A stretch of DNA of 64,000 nt from assembly GCA_947631865.1 (NCBI GenBank), contig CANRNF010000002.1, positions 1 to 64,000 of the forward strand, read 5' to 3'. The translations under genes and the position numbers were made by a program. The notes beneath the pieces were generated by a model. The model saw nothing but the letters and a program-made list of their open reading frames with translations. It was not told where the DNA came from and ran no database searches. Of this stretch, positions 10,426 to 20,908 are shown one piece after another. Each line of letters opens with the position of its first letter. Position 1 is the stretch's first letter. This DNA comes from an uncultured Oscillospiraceae bacterium (GTDB lineage Bacteria; Bacillota; Clostridia; Oscillospirales; Oscillospiraceae).

Positions 10426-11432
10426 TGGCGAGAGCGAGGATACTCCCCCTGTTCGTCCCCAACTGGGGCTGCCCGAACGAATGCGTATTCTGTGACCAGA
10501 AGCGCATCTCCGGCAGCCCTTTGCCTGTTTCCGGGCGGGATGTGGGCCGGGCCCTGGAGAGGGCGAAGGGAGAGGGCCTCACCGGTCTGGAACTGGCCTT
10601 TTACGGGGGCAGCTTCACGGCGGTGAGCCCGGACATGCAGCGGGAGCTTTTGACGGCCGCCCAGCCCTATAGGACCGACGGGACCATCGCGTCCATCCGC
10701 CTGTCCACCCGCCCCGACGCAGTGGACGAGGCGGGGCTTGCCATGCTGAAAAGCTATGGCGTGGTCACGGTGGAGCTGGGAGCCCAGTCCATGTTGGACA
10801 GCGTCCTGGCCGCCTCTGGCCGGGGCCACACCGCCGGGGATACGGTCCGGGCGGCGGGTCTCGTAAAGGCGGCGGGCCTGCGCCTTATATTGCAGATGAT
10901 GACCGGCCTGCCCGGCTCTGACCGGGAGAAGGACCTGGAGACCGCCCGGCGCATCATAGATCTGGCCCCCGACGGGGTGCGGATATACCCCACCGTCATC
11001 GTGAAAGGCACGTTATTGGAGGACATGTGGCGGGCCGGGACGTACAAAGAGCACACCGTATCCGACGCGGTGGCGGTGTGCGCGGACATGCTGCCGCTGT
11101 TCAAGGCGGCGGGCATCCCTGTCATCCGGCTGGGCCTGAACCCCACGGACGAGCTGTCCGCCGGAGGGGCCGTGGCGGGGGCCTATCATCCGGCCCTGGG
11201 GGAGCTGGTCCGCTCGGAGGTATTGCGCCGCCGGGCGGCGGAACTTCTCAAAGACGTGCCCGCCGGCAGCCATGTGATATTGGGCGTGGCGCCGAACAGG
11301 GTGTCCGCCATGACCGGCTGGAAGCGCAGCAATATCGCCGCGCTGACGGAGGAGTTCCACCTCTCGTCCCTGGCCGTGAAGCCCCTGGAGAACGCCGGGG
11401 CGGACACAGTTTCGGTTGACGTGAGGCCCTGA
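10425..11432 (+). CDS. Radical SAM protein (ELP3/HemN-like architecture)
   Basis: CPNECVFCDQ CxxxCxxC motif; start ATG 10425 overlaps the rnc stop (TGATG). Confidence 0.85.
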   Translation: MARARILPLFVPNWGCPNECVFCDQKRISGSPLPVSGRDVGRALERAKGEGLTGLELAFYGGSFTAVSPDMQRELLTAAQPYRTDGTIASIRLSTRPDAVDEAGLAMLKSYGVVTVELGAQSMLDSVLAASGRGHTAGDTVRAAGLVKAAGLRLILQMMTGLPGSDREKDLETARRIIDLAPDGVRIYPTVIVKGTLLEDMWRAGTYKEHTVSDAVAVCADMLPLFKAAGIPVIRLGLNPTDELSAGGAVAGAYHPALGELVRSEVLRRRAAELLKDVPAGSHVILGVAPNRVSAMTGWKRSNIAALTEEFHLSSLAVKPLENAGADTVSVDVRP

Positions 11433-11492
11433 TGGGGTTATACTATATATTGTGCCATTTTTGGCGTATCACTGGTTCAGAGGTATAAGATT

Positions 11493-14400
11493 TTGTATTT
11501 AAAGGCGCTAGAGATACAGGGCTTCAAGTCCTTCCCGGACAAGACCACCATCCAGTTCGACCGGGATGTGACCATGATCGTCGGACCCAACGGGTCCGGC
11601 AAGTCCAACATATCCGACGCGATACTGTGGGTCATGGGGGAACAGCGCACCCGTGCCCTCCGGGGCGGCAAGATGGAGGACGTCATCTTCGGCGGCACGG
11701 AGCGGCGGGGCAAGCTGGGCTTCGCCCAGGTGACCCTGGTGCTGGATAACTCCGCCCGCATCTTCCCCGTGGACAGCGGCGAGCTGGCCATCACCCGGCG
11801 GTATTACCGCAGCGGCGACAGCGAGTACTACATAAACAAGGAGTCCGTGCGGCTGCGTGATATCAACGAACTCCTCATGGATACCGGCCTCGGCCGGGAC
11901 GGATATTCCATCATCGGCCAGGGCCGCATCAGCGAGATCGTCTCCGCCAAAAGCACCGACCGCCGGGAGATATTCGAGCAGGCGGCGGGCATCTCCCGCT
12001 ACCGCTTCCGCAAGGAGGAGGCGGAGCGCAAGCTCTCCGCCACGGACGACGCCCTCCTGCGGGTGGGGGACAAGATCGACGAGCTGGAGCTGCAGCTGAC
12101 GCCCCTTAAAAAGCAGGCGGCGGTGGCGGAGAAGTACCTGGCCCTCCGGGGGGAACTGAAGGGCCTGGAAGTCTCCGTTTGGATGGAGAATCTGGACAAG
12201 CTGGCGGAGCAGTCCTCCGCCATCAAGGAGAGCCAGAAGGCCGCCCAAACGGAGCTGGAGCGCATGCGGGCGGAGGTCACCGCCAACTACCAGCGCTCTG
12301 AGACCATCACCGAGCGCATGCGGGAGAAGGACCTGGAGGCCGAGGCCATCCGGGACAAGCTCTCCGCCCAGGAGAAGGCCATCGGCGAGAACCGCCAGGC
12401 GGCGGCCGTGCTGGACGCGGAGAAAAAGAGCAACCAGGAGTCCATCCAGCGGCTTTTGAGCGACATGAGCGAGGACGCCGGCCGCATCAAGGCCCTGGAA
12501 GAGCAGATATCCCAGCTCCAGGCCCGCATCGACGAGATAAAAGCTTCGGAGGCGGAGCTGGCCGGGAAGATTAACCAGCTTTCCAACATCGTGAACGGCC
12601 ACCGGATGAAGATGGCCGGCCGGGAGAACAAGGTCAACGCCCTGCGGGACGAGGTCACCCGCCTCACCGTGGACGGGCGGAGCATGGACGGACGCATCAA
12701 CATGCTCGCCGAGATGGAGAAGGACTACGAGGGGTTCAACCGGGCGGTGAAGACCGTCATGCGGGAGAGCCGCTCCGGCGCTCTGCGGGGCGTGCACGGG
12801 CCGGTGGCCAACCTGGTCCGGACGGAGGACCGGTACGCCCTGGCCATCGAGACGGCCCTGGGCGCGGCGGCCCAGAACATTGTGGTGGACAAACGTTCGG
12901 ACGGCAAGGCCGCCATCGAGTTTTTGAAGCGCCGGGACGCGGGCCGGGGCACCTTCCTGCCCCTGGAGGCCATCCAGGGCAATGTGCTGCGGCAGGTCCC
13001 CGCGGGGGAGGCCGGCTGCCTGGGGCTGGCGCTGGACCTGGTGCAGTTCGACGGCAAGTATCAGAACATCTTTGAAAATCTATTGGGCCGGACCGTGGTG
13101 GCTGAGACCCTATCCGACGCGGTGAACATCTCCCAGCGGCACCGGGACCAGTTCCGTATCGTGTCCCTGGACGGGCAGATGATCCACGCGGGCGGCTCCA
13201 TGACCGGCGGCAGCGCCGCCAAGGGCACGGGCATCCTGTCCCGGGCCAACGAACTGGCCAGGCTCCGGGAGGAGCGGGTAGGGCTTTTGAAGCGCCAGCA
13301 GGAGAAGAGCGAGGCCTTGGCCGAGGCGGAGCGGGAGCTGGCTGCGGCCCGGTATGACATGGACGTGGCCGGCCAGGAGCTGAGCCAGGTCCAGCAGCAG
13401 GCCGCGTCATTGCAGGCGGAGCGGGAGGCCAAGACCACCAGCGTCGGCCAGCTCACCGACGTGAAGGAGGCCATGACCGCCGGCGGCAGCCAGCGGCGGA
13501 GCCTGATGGCGGCCTATGAGAAGAAGAACGACGCCATCGACGAGGCGTTGGAGGAGAACGAGCGCCGGGGCGCGGAGCTTACCCGGCAGGCGGAGGCCTT
13601 CCGGGAGGAGATACGCGCTGTCACCGCCCAGCGGATGGAGCTGGAGGCCAAGCGCACCCAGGCGGACAAGGACGCCCAGCGCCAGAATGAGGCCCTCATC
13701 GCCCAGGAGCGTCTGGTGAGCAGTATCGAGAACCAGACCCTGGCCGCGGAGATGGAGGAAAAGCAGATCATAGACAAGCTCTGGGACAGCTACGAGCTGA
13801 CCCGGACAGCCGCCCAGACCCAGCGGCAGCCTCTGGAGAGCATGGCGGCGGCCAACCGCCGCATCTCCGAGCTGCGCCGGCAGATCCGGGAGCTGGGCAC
13901 CCCCAACCTGGGCGCCATCGAGGAGAGCAAGCGGGTGGGGGAGCGGTACGACTACCTCACCGAGCAGCGGGACGACATCGCCAAGGCAAAGGGGGAACTG
14001 CTGGGCATCATCGCGGACATCACCCGGGAGATGGAGGAGATATTCACCCGGGAGTTCGCCGCCATCGACCAGAGTTTCCGGGCCACGTTCCTGGAGCTGT
14101 TCGGCGGCGGGAAGGCGTCCCTCCGGCTGGAAGATGAAAATGACGTGCTCAACTGCGGCATCGAGATCAAGGTACAGCCCCCGGGCAAGGCCGTGAGCAA
14201 TATAAGCCTTCTGTCCGGCGGCGAGAAGGCCTTCGTGGCCATCGCCCTGTACTTCTCCATTTTGAAGCTGAAGCCCACGCCGTTTTGCGTCATGGACGAG
14301 ATCGAGGCGGCCCTGGACGAGGAGAACGTGGTCCGCTTCGCGGACTATCTGCACCGGCTTTCCAGGACCCAGTTCGTGGTCATCACCCACCGCCGGGGCA

Positions 14401-14507
14401 CCATGGAGAAGGCAGACGTGCTGCTGGGCGTGACCATGCAGGAAAAGGGCGTGAGCCAGGTCATCGAACTGGACCTGGCGGAAGCGCAGAAAACCGCCGA
14501 AAACTAA
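11493..14507 (+). CDS. smc: Chromosome segregation protein SMC (short-arm)
   Basis: IVGPNGSGKSNISDAILWVMGEQ Walker A, hinge around residue 430-590, LLSGGEKAFVAIALYF signature; TTG start. Confidence 0.94.
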   Translation: MYLKALEIQGFKSFPDKTTIQFDRDVTMIVGPNGSGKSNISDAILWVMGEQRTRALRGGKMEDVIFGGTERRGKLGFAQVTLVLDNSARIFPVDSGELAITRRYYRSGDSEYYINKESVRLRDINELLMDTGLGRDGYSIIGQGRISEIVSAKSTDRREIFEQAAGISRYRFRKEEAERKLSATDDALLRVGDKIDELELQLTPLKKQAAVAEKYLALRGELKGLEVSVWMENLDKLAEQSSAIKESQKAAQTELERMRAEVTANYQRSETITERMREKDLEAEAIRDKLSAQEKAIGENRQAAAVLDAEKKSNQESIQRLLSDMSEDAGRIKALEEQISQLQARIDEIKASEAELAGKINQLSNIVNGHRMKMAGRENKVNALRDEVTRLTVDGRSMDGRINMLAEMEKDYEGFNRAVKTVMRESRSGALRGVHGPVANLVRTEDRYALAIETALGAAAQNIVVDKRSDGKAAIEFLKRRDAGRGTFLPLEAIQGNVLRQVPAGEAGCLGLALDLVQFDGKYQNIFENLLGRTVVAETLSDAVNISQRHRDQFRIVSLDGQMIHAGGSMTGGSAAKGTGILSRANELARLREERVGLLKRQQEKSEALAEAERELAAARYDMDVAGQELSQVQQQAASLQAEREAKTTSVGQLTDVKEAMTAGGSQRRSLMAAYEKKNDAIDEALEENERRGAELTRQAEAFREEIRAVTAQRMELEAKRTQADKDAQRQNEALIAQERLVSSIENQTLAAEMEEKQIIDKLWDSYELTRTAAQTQRQPLESMAAANRRISELRRQIRELGTPNLGAIEESKRVGERYDYLTEQRDDIAKAKGELLGIIADITREMEEIFTREFAAIDQSFRATFLELFGGGKASLRLEDENDVLNCGIEIKVQPPGKAVSNISLLSGGEKAFVAIALYFSILKLKPTPFCVMDEIEAALDEENVVRFADYLHRLSRTQFVVITHRRGTMEKADVLLGVTMQEKGVSQVIELDLAEAQKTAEN

Positions 14508-14508
14508 G

Positions 14509-14660
14509 TCGTTTGAAAGGGGGACCCTTTCAAACGAGAAAGATGCAGCCCGCTGCAGCGCACTCGCTGCGCTCGCACGTTTGCGGGCTGATAAGAGATT
14601 TTTCCGAGGTACACGCCCCCGGAAAAATCATCCCATTTTCTTTGCGCCTGCGGGCGCAAA
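14509..14660. repeat. Array of four consecutive hairpins between smc and ftsY
   Basis: TCGTTTGAAAGGG/CCCTTTCAAACGA (14509-14537), CAGCCCGC/GCGGGCTG (14546-14590), GATTTTTCCG/CGGAAAAATC (14597-14629), TTTGCGCC/GGCGCAAA (14641-14660). Confidence 0.85.
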
Positions 14661-14684
14661 CTCTGCGAGGCTAGGAGAAACGAT

Positions 14685-15554
14685 ATGTCACTTTTCAAAG
14701 AAAAGAAAAAGGGCCTGTTCAGCGGGCTGTTCGCGGGCTTTTCCCGGGTGGACGAGGACTTTTTGGAGGAGCTGGAGGAGCGGCTCATCCTGGCGGACGC
14801 CGGGGTGGAGGTGGCGGAGACCGCCGTGGAGGCCCTGCGCCGGGAGAAGGGCCTGAAGGGCGAGGCGGTCCAGGACAAGCTGGTGGACATCCTCACGGAA
14901 GAGATGGAGAAGGCCGGCACGCCGGAACTGCACCTGGACACCAAGCCCGCCGTGATCATCATGGTGGGCGTGAACGGCGTGGGCAAGACCACCACCATCG
15001 GAAAGCTCTCGAAGATATTCACCGGCCAGGGGAAAAAGGTGCTGCTGTGCGCGGCGGACACCTTCCGGGCCGCGGCGGGGGAGCAGCTGGACATCTGGGC
15101 CCAGCGCACCGGCGCGGACATCGTCCGCCACGGCGAGGGGGGCGACCCCGGCGCGGTGGTGTTCGACGCCTGCAACGCGGCGAAGGCCCGGGGCTCTGAC
15201 ATCGTCATCGTGGACACCGCCGGGCGGCTCCATAACAAGCAGAACCTGATGAACGAGCTGACAAAACTCACCAAGATCGTGGGCCGGGAGCTGCCGGTTG
15301 CCGACTGCGAGATACTGCTGGTCCTGGACGCCACCACCGGCCAGAACGGCCTCATCCAGGCGGAGCAGTTCGCCGGGGCCGCCGGGGTGACCGGCATCGT
15401 GCTCACCAAGCTGGACGGCACCGCCAAGGGCGGCGTGGTGTTCTCCATCGCCCAGCGGCTGGGCGTGCCTGTGAAGCTGGTGGGCGTGGGCGAGGGGGCC
15501 GACGACTTGCGGGTCTTCGACGCCCGGGAGTTCGCGGAGGACATGGTCCGATGA
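14685..15554 (+). CDS. ftsY: Signal recognition particle receptor FtsY
   Basis: GVNGVGKTTTIGKL...DTFRAAAGEQL...DTAGRLHNKQNLM SRP GTPase motifs. Confidence 0.95.
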   Translation: MSLFKEKKKGLFSGLFAGFSRVDEDFLEELEERLILADAGVEVAETAVEALRREKGLKGEAVQDKLVDILTEEMEKAGTPELHLDTKPAVIIMVGVNGVGKTTTIGKLSKIFTGQGKKVLLCAADTFRAAAGEQLDIWAQRTGADIVRHGEGGDPGAVVFDACNAAKARGSDIVIVDTAGRLHNKQNLMNELTKLTKIVGRELPVADCEILLVLDATTGQNGLIQAEQFAGAAGVTGIVLTKLDGTAKGGVVFSIAQRLGVPVKLVGVGEGADDLRVFDAREFAEDMVR

Positions 15555-16147
15555 AGCTCATCCTGGCCACCGGCAACAAGGGAAAGATTCGGGAGTTCCG
15601 CCAGATCTTGGAGCCCCTGGGGTACGAGATCGTGTCTCAGAGCGAGCTGGGTCTTAAGCCTGACGTGGAGGAGACCGGCGAGACCTTTGAGGAGAACGCC
15701 TTTTTGAAGGCCAATGCCGTGCTGCAGGCCACGGGCCATGCCGCGGTGGCGGATGACTCAGGGCTGTGCGTGGACGCCCTGGACGGCGCGCCGGGGGTCC
15801 ATTCCGCCCGGTACGGCGGGGGCAAGGCCTGGACCGACCAGCAGAAATACGAGTACCTCTTGCAGCAGCTGGAGGGCGTTTCCGACCGGCGGGCCCGGTT
15901 CGTCAGCGCCATCGTGTGCTTGTTCCCGGACGGGAGCAGGATAGATGTCCGGGGCGAGTGCCCGGGAAGGATCTTGACCGCCGCGGCGGGCACAGCCGGG
16001 TTCGGCTACGACCCGGTCTTCGCCCCGGACGGGTATGACGAGAGCTTCGGCCAGCTGGGGCCGGAGGTGAAAAACAGGCTCTCCCACCGGGCCCGGGCTC
16101 TGGCCGCCCTGCGGGAGAAGCTGGAGGAGAGGATGAGATCATGCTGA
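15551..16147 (+). CDS. rdgB: XTP/dITP diphosphatase (RdgB/HAM1)
   Basis: MKLILATGNKGKIREF...ADDSGLCVDALDGAPGVHSARYGG. Confidence 0.95.
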   Translation: MKLILATGNKGKIREFRQILEPLGYEIVSQSELGLKPDVEETGETFEENAFLKANAVLQATGHAAVADDSGLCVDALDGAPGVHSARYGGGKAWTDQQKYEYLLQQLEGVSDRRARFVSAIVCLFPDGSRIDVRGECPGRILTAAAGTAGFGYDPVFAPDGYDESFGQLGPEVKNRLSHRARALAALREKLEERMRSC

Positions 16148-16437
16148 CAGGAAAGCAGCGCGCCTTCCTGCGCTCCCTGGCGCAGAAGGAGGACGTCATC
16201 TTATACGTGGGCAAGGCCGGTATCACCGACCCGGTCATCGCCCAGGCCAGGGAGGCCCTGGCGGCCCGGGAGCTCGTAAAGGGCAAGGTCCAGGAGAACA
16301 GCATGTTCACGGCCCGGGAGGCCCAGGAGGCGCTCTGTGAGGCCTGCGGGGCCGAGGGCGTGCAGGTCATCGGAAAGGTGTTCGTGCTGTATAAAAAGCG
16401 CCCCGATGGGGCCAGGATAGAATTGCCCAAGGGCTGA
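16141..16437 (+). CDS. yhbY: YhbY family ribosome-associated RNA-binding protein
   Basis: MLTGKQRAFLRSLAQKEDVILYVGKAGIT CRM-domain protein. Confidence 0.92.
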   Translation: MLTGKQRAFLRSLAQKEDVILYVGKAGITDPVIAQAREALAARELVKGKVQENSMFTAREAQEALCEACGAEGVQVIGKVFVLYKKRPDGARIELPKG

Positions 16438-16439
16438 CA

Positions 16440-17654
16440 ATGCGGATACTCATCTACGGGGGCAGCTTCAACCCGCCCCACCTGGGCCATATCCGCTCGG
16501 TGCAGACCGCCGTGAAGGCGCTGGCGCCAGATAAGACCTTTCTCATCCCGGCGGCTATCCCGCCCCATAAGCGGCTGGCCCAGGGGTCGCCGGAGCCTGA
16601 GCACCGCCTGGTCATGACGGCTCTCGCGGCGGAGGCCATCCCCGGCTGCGCGGCGTCGGACATGGAGCTCCGGCGGGAGGGACTCAGCTACACGTCGGAC
16701 ACCCTGCGGCAGCTGCATGAACGGTACCCGGACGCGGAACTGGTGTTCCTCATGGGCACAGATATGCTGCTCTCCCTGGAGACGTGGCACGAGCCGGAGA
16801 CCATCATGGCGCTTTCGAGCCTCGCCGTATTCGCCCGGGAGACCGGCCGGGAGGGGGAAATATCCGCCCAGGCGGCCCACCTGCGGGAGAAGTACGGCGC
16901 GGCGGTGTATATGCTGGAGGGGGAACCGGTCACCGTATCCTCCACCGAAATTCGGGAATTGTTGCCCCAGCGGCAGGGAAGGGGATACCTCACCGACGGC
17001 GTGTATGCCTATATCATCCGCCACCGGCTCTATGGGGCCAGACCGGATCTGGATTGGCTGCGGGAAAAAGCGTATGCTTACTTAAAGTCCACCCGGGTGG
17101 AGCACGTGCGGGGCACGGAGGCCATGGCAAGGCGGCTGGCGGTGCGCTGGGGCGTGGACGAGACGGACGCGGCGGAGGCAGCGATCTTGCACGACGTGAC
17201 GAAGAAAATGACCGGCCCGGACCAGTTGCGCCTCGCCGAAAAATATGGTATCATACCCGATACGTGGGAGCGGGAAAACACGGAGCTGCTGCACGCCGTG
17301 ACCGGGGCCGCCTTCGCGGCGGATATATTCGGCGTACCGGAGCCTATAGAAAACGCTATCCGCTGGCATACCACCGGCCGGCCGGGGATGACCGCCCTGG
17401 AGCAGATCGTGTTCCTGGCGGACGCCATCGAGATGGGACGAAAGCCCTATCCGGCCCTGGAGGCCATACGGAAGACCGCCTTTGAGGACCTGGACGCGGC
17501 GGTGGAGCTGTGCGCCCGGCGGACGCTGGATTATGTGGCGGCCCGGGGGCTTCCCATCCACCCGGACACGGCCCGGACGCGGGAGTATTATTTGAAGAAA
17601 CTGGAAGATAAAGGCGTGAGTCCCGTCCAGGTGGACGGGGGCGCCAATGAATAA
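16440..17654 (+). CDS. nadD: NadD-YqeK fusion: nicotinate-nucleotide adenylyltransferase plus HD-domain phosphohydrolase
   Basis: N-terminal GGSFNPPHLGHI and SSTEIR; C-terminal VEHVRGTEAMARRLA..AAILHDVTKKM HD motifs, one uninterrupted 404-aa ORF. Confidence 0.92.
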   Translation: MRILIYGGSFNPPHLGHIRSVQTAVKALAPDKTFLIPAAIPPHKRLAQGSPEPEHRLVMTALAAEAIPGCAASDMELRREGLSYTSDTLRQLHERYPDAELVFLMGTDMLLSLETWHEPETIMALSSLAVFARETGREGEISAQAAHLREKYGAAVYMLEGEPVTVSSTEIRELLPQRQGRGYLTDGVYAYIIRHRLYGARPDLDWLREKAYAYLKSTRVEHVRGTEAMARRLAVRWGVDETDAAEAAILHDVTKKMTGPDQLRLAEKYGIIPDTWERENTELLHAVTGAAFAADIFGVPEPIENAIRWHTTGRPGMTALEQIVFLADAIEMGRKPYPALEAIRKTAFEDLDAAVELCARRTLDYVAARGLPIHPDTARTREYYLKKLEDKGVSPVQVDGGANE

Positions 17655-17671
17655 ACAGAGGAGGCACGACC

Positions 17672-18028
17672 ATGGAACCCTTTGACGCGGCAAAGCTGGC
17701 GGTCAAGGCCCTTGCGGACAAGCAGGCCACGGATATCCGCCTTTTGAAGACCACCGAACTCACCGTGCTGGCGGATTATTTCCTCATCTGCACGGCCAAT
17801 TCCACCACCCATGTGCGCACGCTGTACGACGAGGTGGACAAGCGCCTGTCCGAGGCTGGTATGCCCCCGGTGCGCCGGGAGGGCAGCCGCAACAGTACGT
17901 GGCTGCTGCTGGACTTCGGTTTCCTGGTGGTGCACATCTTCCAGCGGGAGGCCCGGGAGTTTTACAGCCTGGAGCGGCTTTGGAACGACGCTCTGGACGT
18001 GGATATCAAGGAGATCACAGAGGGGTAA
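17672..18028 (+). CDS. rsfS: Ribosome silencing factor RsfS
   Basis: DYFLICTANSTTHVRTLYDEV..WLLLDFGFLVVHIFQREAREFYSLERLW. Confidence 0.95.
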   Translation: MEPFDAAKLAVKALADKQATDIRLLKTTELTVLADYFLICTANSTTHVRTLYDEVDKRLSEAGMPPVRREGSRNSTWLLLDFGFLVVHIFQREAREFYSLERLWNDALDVDIKEITEG

Positions 18029-18034
18029 CAGGTC

Positions 18035-20572
18035 ATGGCATACGAATTTTCGCGCATCGAGAAAAAGTGGCAGGGCATATGGGAGAAGGAAAAGCCCTAT
18101 GCCGCCGTTACCGGGGACAGCCGGCCCAAGTGGTACGGCCTCATCGAGTTCCCCTATCCCTCCGGCCAGGGCCTGCACGTGGGCCATCCCCGGCCCTTCA
18201 CGGCCATGGACATCGTCGCCCGCAAGCGGCGCATGCAGGGCTATAACGTGCTGTTCCCCATCGGCTTCGACGCCTTCGGCCTGCCCACGGAGAACTTCGC
18301 CATCAAAAACCACATCCACCCCGCCATCGTCACCAAGCAGAACATCGAGAACTTCACCCGCCAGCTGAAAATGCTGGGCTTCAGCTTCGACTGGGACCGG
18401 GTGGTGGATACCACGGATCCTACATACTATAAGTGGACCCAGTGGATATTCCTCCAGCTGTGGAAGAAGGGCTTGGCCTACAAGGCCACCATGCCCGTGA
18501 ACTGGTGCACCTCCTGCAAGTGCGTACTGGCCAACGAGGAAGTGGTGGAGGGCGTGTGCGAGCGGTGCGGCTCCCCGGTCATCCAGAAGGAGAAGAGCCA
18601 GTGGATGCTCCGCATCACCGACTATGCCCAGCGGCTCATCGACGACCTGGACGACGTGGACTACATCGAGCGGGTGAAGATCCAGCAGCGCAACTGGATC
18701 GGCCGCTCCACCGGCGCGGAGGTCACCTTCAAATCCACCGCCGGGGACGACATCGTGGTCTTCACCACCCGGCCCGACACCCTGTTCGGCGCCACATATA
18801 TGGTGCTGAGCCCGGAGCACGCGCTGGTGAAGAAGTGGATGCCCCTTTTGAAAAACGCCGCCGACGTACAGGCCTATCAATACGCCGCCTCCTCCAAGAG
18901 CGACCTGGAGCGGACGGAGCTCAACAAAGAAAAGACCGGCGTGCGCCTGGACGGCGTGGCGGCGGTCAACCCGGTGAACGGCCGGGAGATCCCCATCTTC
19001 ATCTCCGACTACGTCCTGGCCACCTACGGCACCGGCGCCATCATGGCCGTGCCCGCCCACGACGACCGCGACTGGGAGTTCGCCAAGAAGTTCGGCTGCG
19101 AGATCATCGAGGTGGTCTCCGGCGGCGAGGACGTGCAGAAGGCCGCCTTCACCGCCAAGGACGACACCGGCATCCTTGTAAACTCGGAGTTCCTCAACGG
19201 CCTTACGGTGCGGCAGGCCATCCCCGTCATCACCCAGTGGCTGGAGGAGAAGGGCATCGGCCGCGCCAAGGTGAACTTCAAGCTCCGTGACTGGGTCTTC
19301 TCCCGTCAGCGATATTGGGGCGAGCCCATCCCCATGGTGAACTGCCCCAAGTGCGGCTGGCAGCCCCTGCCGGAGGACCAGCTGCCCCTGCTGCTGCCGG
19401 AGGTGGAGAGCTACGAGCCCACCGACGACGGGGAGAGCCCCCTGAGCAAAATGACCGACTGGGTCAATACCACCTGCCCCTGCTGCGGCGGCCCCGCCCG
19501 GCGGGAGACGGACACCATGCCCCAGTGGGCCGGGTCCAGCTGGTACTTCCTGCGCTATATGGACCCCCACAACGACAAGGCACTGGCCTCCAAGGAGGCA
19601 TTGGACTACTGGTCCCCTGTGGATTGGTATAACGGCGGCATGGAGCACACCACGCTCCATCTGCTCTACTCCCGGTTCTGGCACAAGTTCCTCTACGACA
19701 TCGGCGTGGTGCCCACCAAGGAGCCCTACGCCAAGCGCACCAGCCACGGCATGATCTTGGGCCAGAACCCCCACTGCTTCAGCTGCATGTCCCCGGACAA
19801 GCAGAAGGAACTCATCAACGAGTTCGGCAGCGAGGAGGCGGCCAAGGCCCACCTGGTGGAGAAATACGGCGAGATGGCCGAGCGGCCCAGCGTGAAGATG
19901 AGCAAGTCCCTGGGCAACGTGGTGAATCCGGACGACATCGTCCGGGACTACGGCGCGGACACCATGCGGCTGTACACCATGTTCATCGGCGACTTTGAAA
20001 AGGCGGCCTCCTGGTCCGACGAGGCGGTGAAGGGCTGCAAGAAGTTCCTGGACCGTGTCTGGGCCCTGGCGGAGGCCGGTCCCACCGGCGACGGCATCAC
20101 CCCCGCCAACGAGACCGCCATCCACCAGACCATCAAGAAGGTGTCCCAGGACATCGAGGAGATGAAGTTCAACACCGCCATCTCCGCCATGATGACCTTG
20201 GTGAACGGGTTCTACAAGACCAGGCCCAGCCGGGGCGACATGAAGATCCTCCTGGAGCTTCTGAGCCCCTTCGCGCCCCACGCCGTGGAGGAGATGTGGG
20301 AAATGCTGGGCTTTGAGGGCCGGGCTATGAGCCAATCCTGGCCGGAATATGACGAGGCTAAGACCGTGGAGCAGACCCGGGAGCTGGCTGTGCAGGTGAA
20401 CGGCAAGCTGAAGGGCACCGTATCCGTACCCACTGACTGCCCCGACGAGCAGGCGGTGGCCGCCGCCCAGGCCGAGCCCAAGGTGGCGAGGGCCCTGGAG
20501 GGCATGGATATTGTCAAGACCATCGTGGTGAAAAACCGCCTGGTCAATCTCATCATAAAGCCGAAAAAATAA
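18035..20572 (+). CDS. leuS: Leucine--tRNA ligase
   Basis: 845 aa, [18 protein letters not shown] (HIGH) and [10 protein letters not shown] (KMSKS). Confidence 0.96.
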   Translation: MAYEFSRIEKKWQGIWEKEKPYAAVTGDSRPKWYGLIEFPYPSGQGLHVGHPRPFTAMDIVARKRRMQGYNVLFPIGFDAFGLPTENFAIKNHIHPAIVTKQNIENFTRQLKMLGFSFDWDRVVDTTDPTYYKWTQWIFLQLWKKGLAYKATMPVNWCTSCKCVLANEEVVEGVCERCGSPVIQKEKSQWMLRITDYAQRLIDDLDDVDYIERVKIQQRNWIGRSTGAEVTFKSTAGDDIVVFTTRPDTLFGATYMVLSPEHALVKKWMPLLKNAADVQAYQYAASSKSDLERTELNKEKTGVRLDGVAAVNPVNGREIPIFISDYVLATYGTGAIMAVPAHDDRDWEFAKKFGCEIIEVVSGGEDVQKAAFTAKDDTGILVNSEFLNGLTVRQAIPVITQWLEEKGIGRAKVNFKLRDWVFSRQRYWGEPIPMVNCPKCGWQPLPEDQLPLLLPEVESYEPTDDGESPLSKMTDWVNTTCPCCGGPARRETDTMPQWAGSSWYFLRYMDPHNDKALASKEALDYWSPVDWYNGGMEHTTLHLLYSRFWHKFLYDIGVVPTKEPYAKRTSHGMILGQNPHCFSCMSPDKQKELINEFGSEEAAKAHLVEKYGEMAERPSVKMSKSLGNVVNPDDIVRDYGADTMRLYTMFIGDFEKAASWSDEAVKGCKKFLDRVWALAEAGPTGDGITPANETAIHQTIKKVSQDIEEMKFNTAISAMMTLVNGFYKTRPSRGDMKILLELLSPFAPHAVEEMWEMLGFEGRAMSQSWPEYDEAKTVEQTRELAVQVNGKLKGTVSVPTDCPDEQAVAAAQAEPKVARALEGMDIVKTIVVKNRLVNLIIKPKK

Positions 20573-20580
20573 GGATTTTC

Positions 20581-20609
20581 TTGACAACCGGGCCGAAAAC
20601 CTTTATAAT
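20581..20609 (+). promoter_or_regulatory. Consensus sigma-A promoter upstream of rpsU
   Basis: TTGACA (20581-20586) - 17 bp - TATAAT (20604-20609). Confidence 0.88.
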
Positions 20610-20666
20610 ATCCAAGGTTCGCAGAGAAAGCACATATGAGGCGTATTCGGAGGGAGGGAAAACAGA

Positions 20667-20852
20667 ATGTCGGAAATCTACGTCAAAGAGAACGAATCTC
20701 TCGATAACGCGCTCAAACGGTTCAAGCGCAGCTGCGCAAAGGCTGGCGTCATGAATGACCTCCGCCGGAAGGAGTACTACCAGAGCCCCAGCGTGAAGCG
20801 CCGCAAGAAGTCCGAAGCGGCCCGCAAGAACAAACATAAGCGGTATTATTAA
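20667..20852 (+). CDS. rpsU: 30S ribosomal protein S21
   Basis: [20 protein letters not shown]. Confidence 0.95.
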   Translation: MSEIYVKENESLDNALKRFKRSCAKAGVMNDLRRKEYYQSPSVKRRKKSEAARKNKHKRYY

Positions 20853-20856
20853 TGAA

Positions 20857-20892
20857 ACGAAGACCTCACAGCTTGGCGCTGTGAGGTCTTTT
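20857..20892 (+). terminator. Rho-independent terminator after rpsU
   Basis: gaagacctcacagcttggcgctgtgaggtctttt. Confidence 0.9.
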
Positions 20893-20908
20893 GCAAAGGA
20901 GCGGCGAT

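Noticed and set aside
17588-20587. 999-aa minus-strand ORF opposite leuS
   Set aside because: Antisense shadow of leuS/rsfS; His/Leu/Gly-rich low-information translation.
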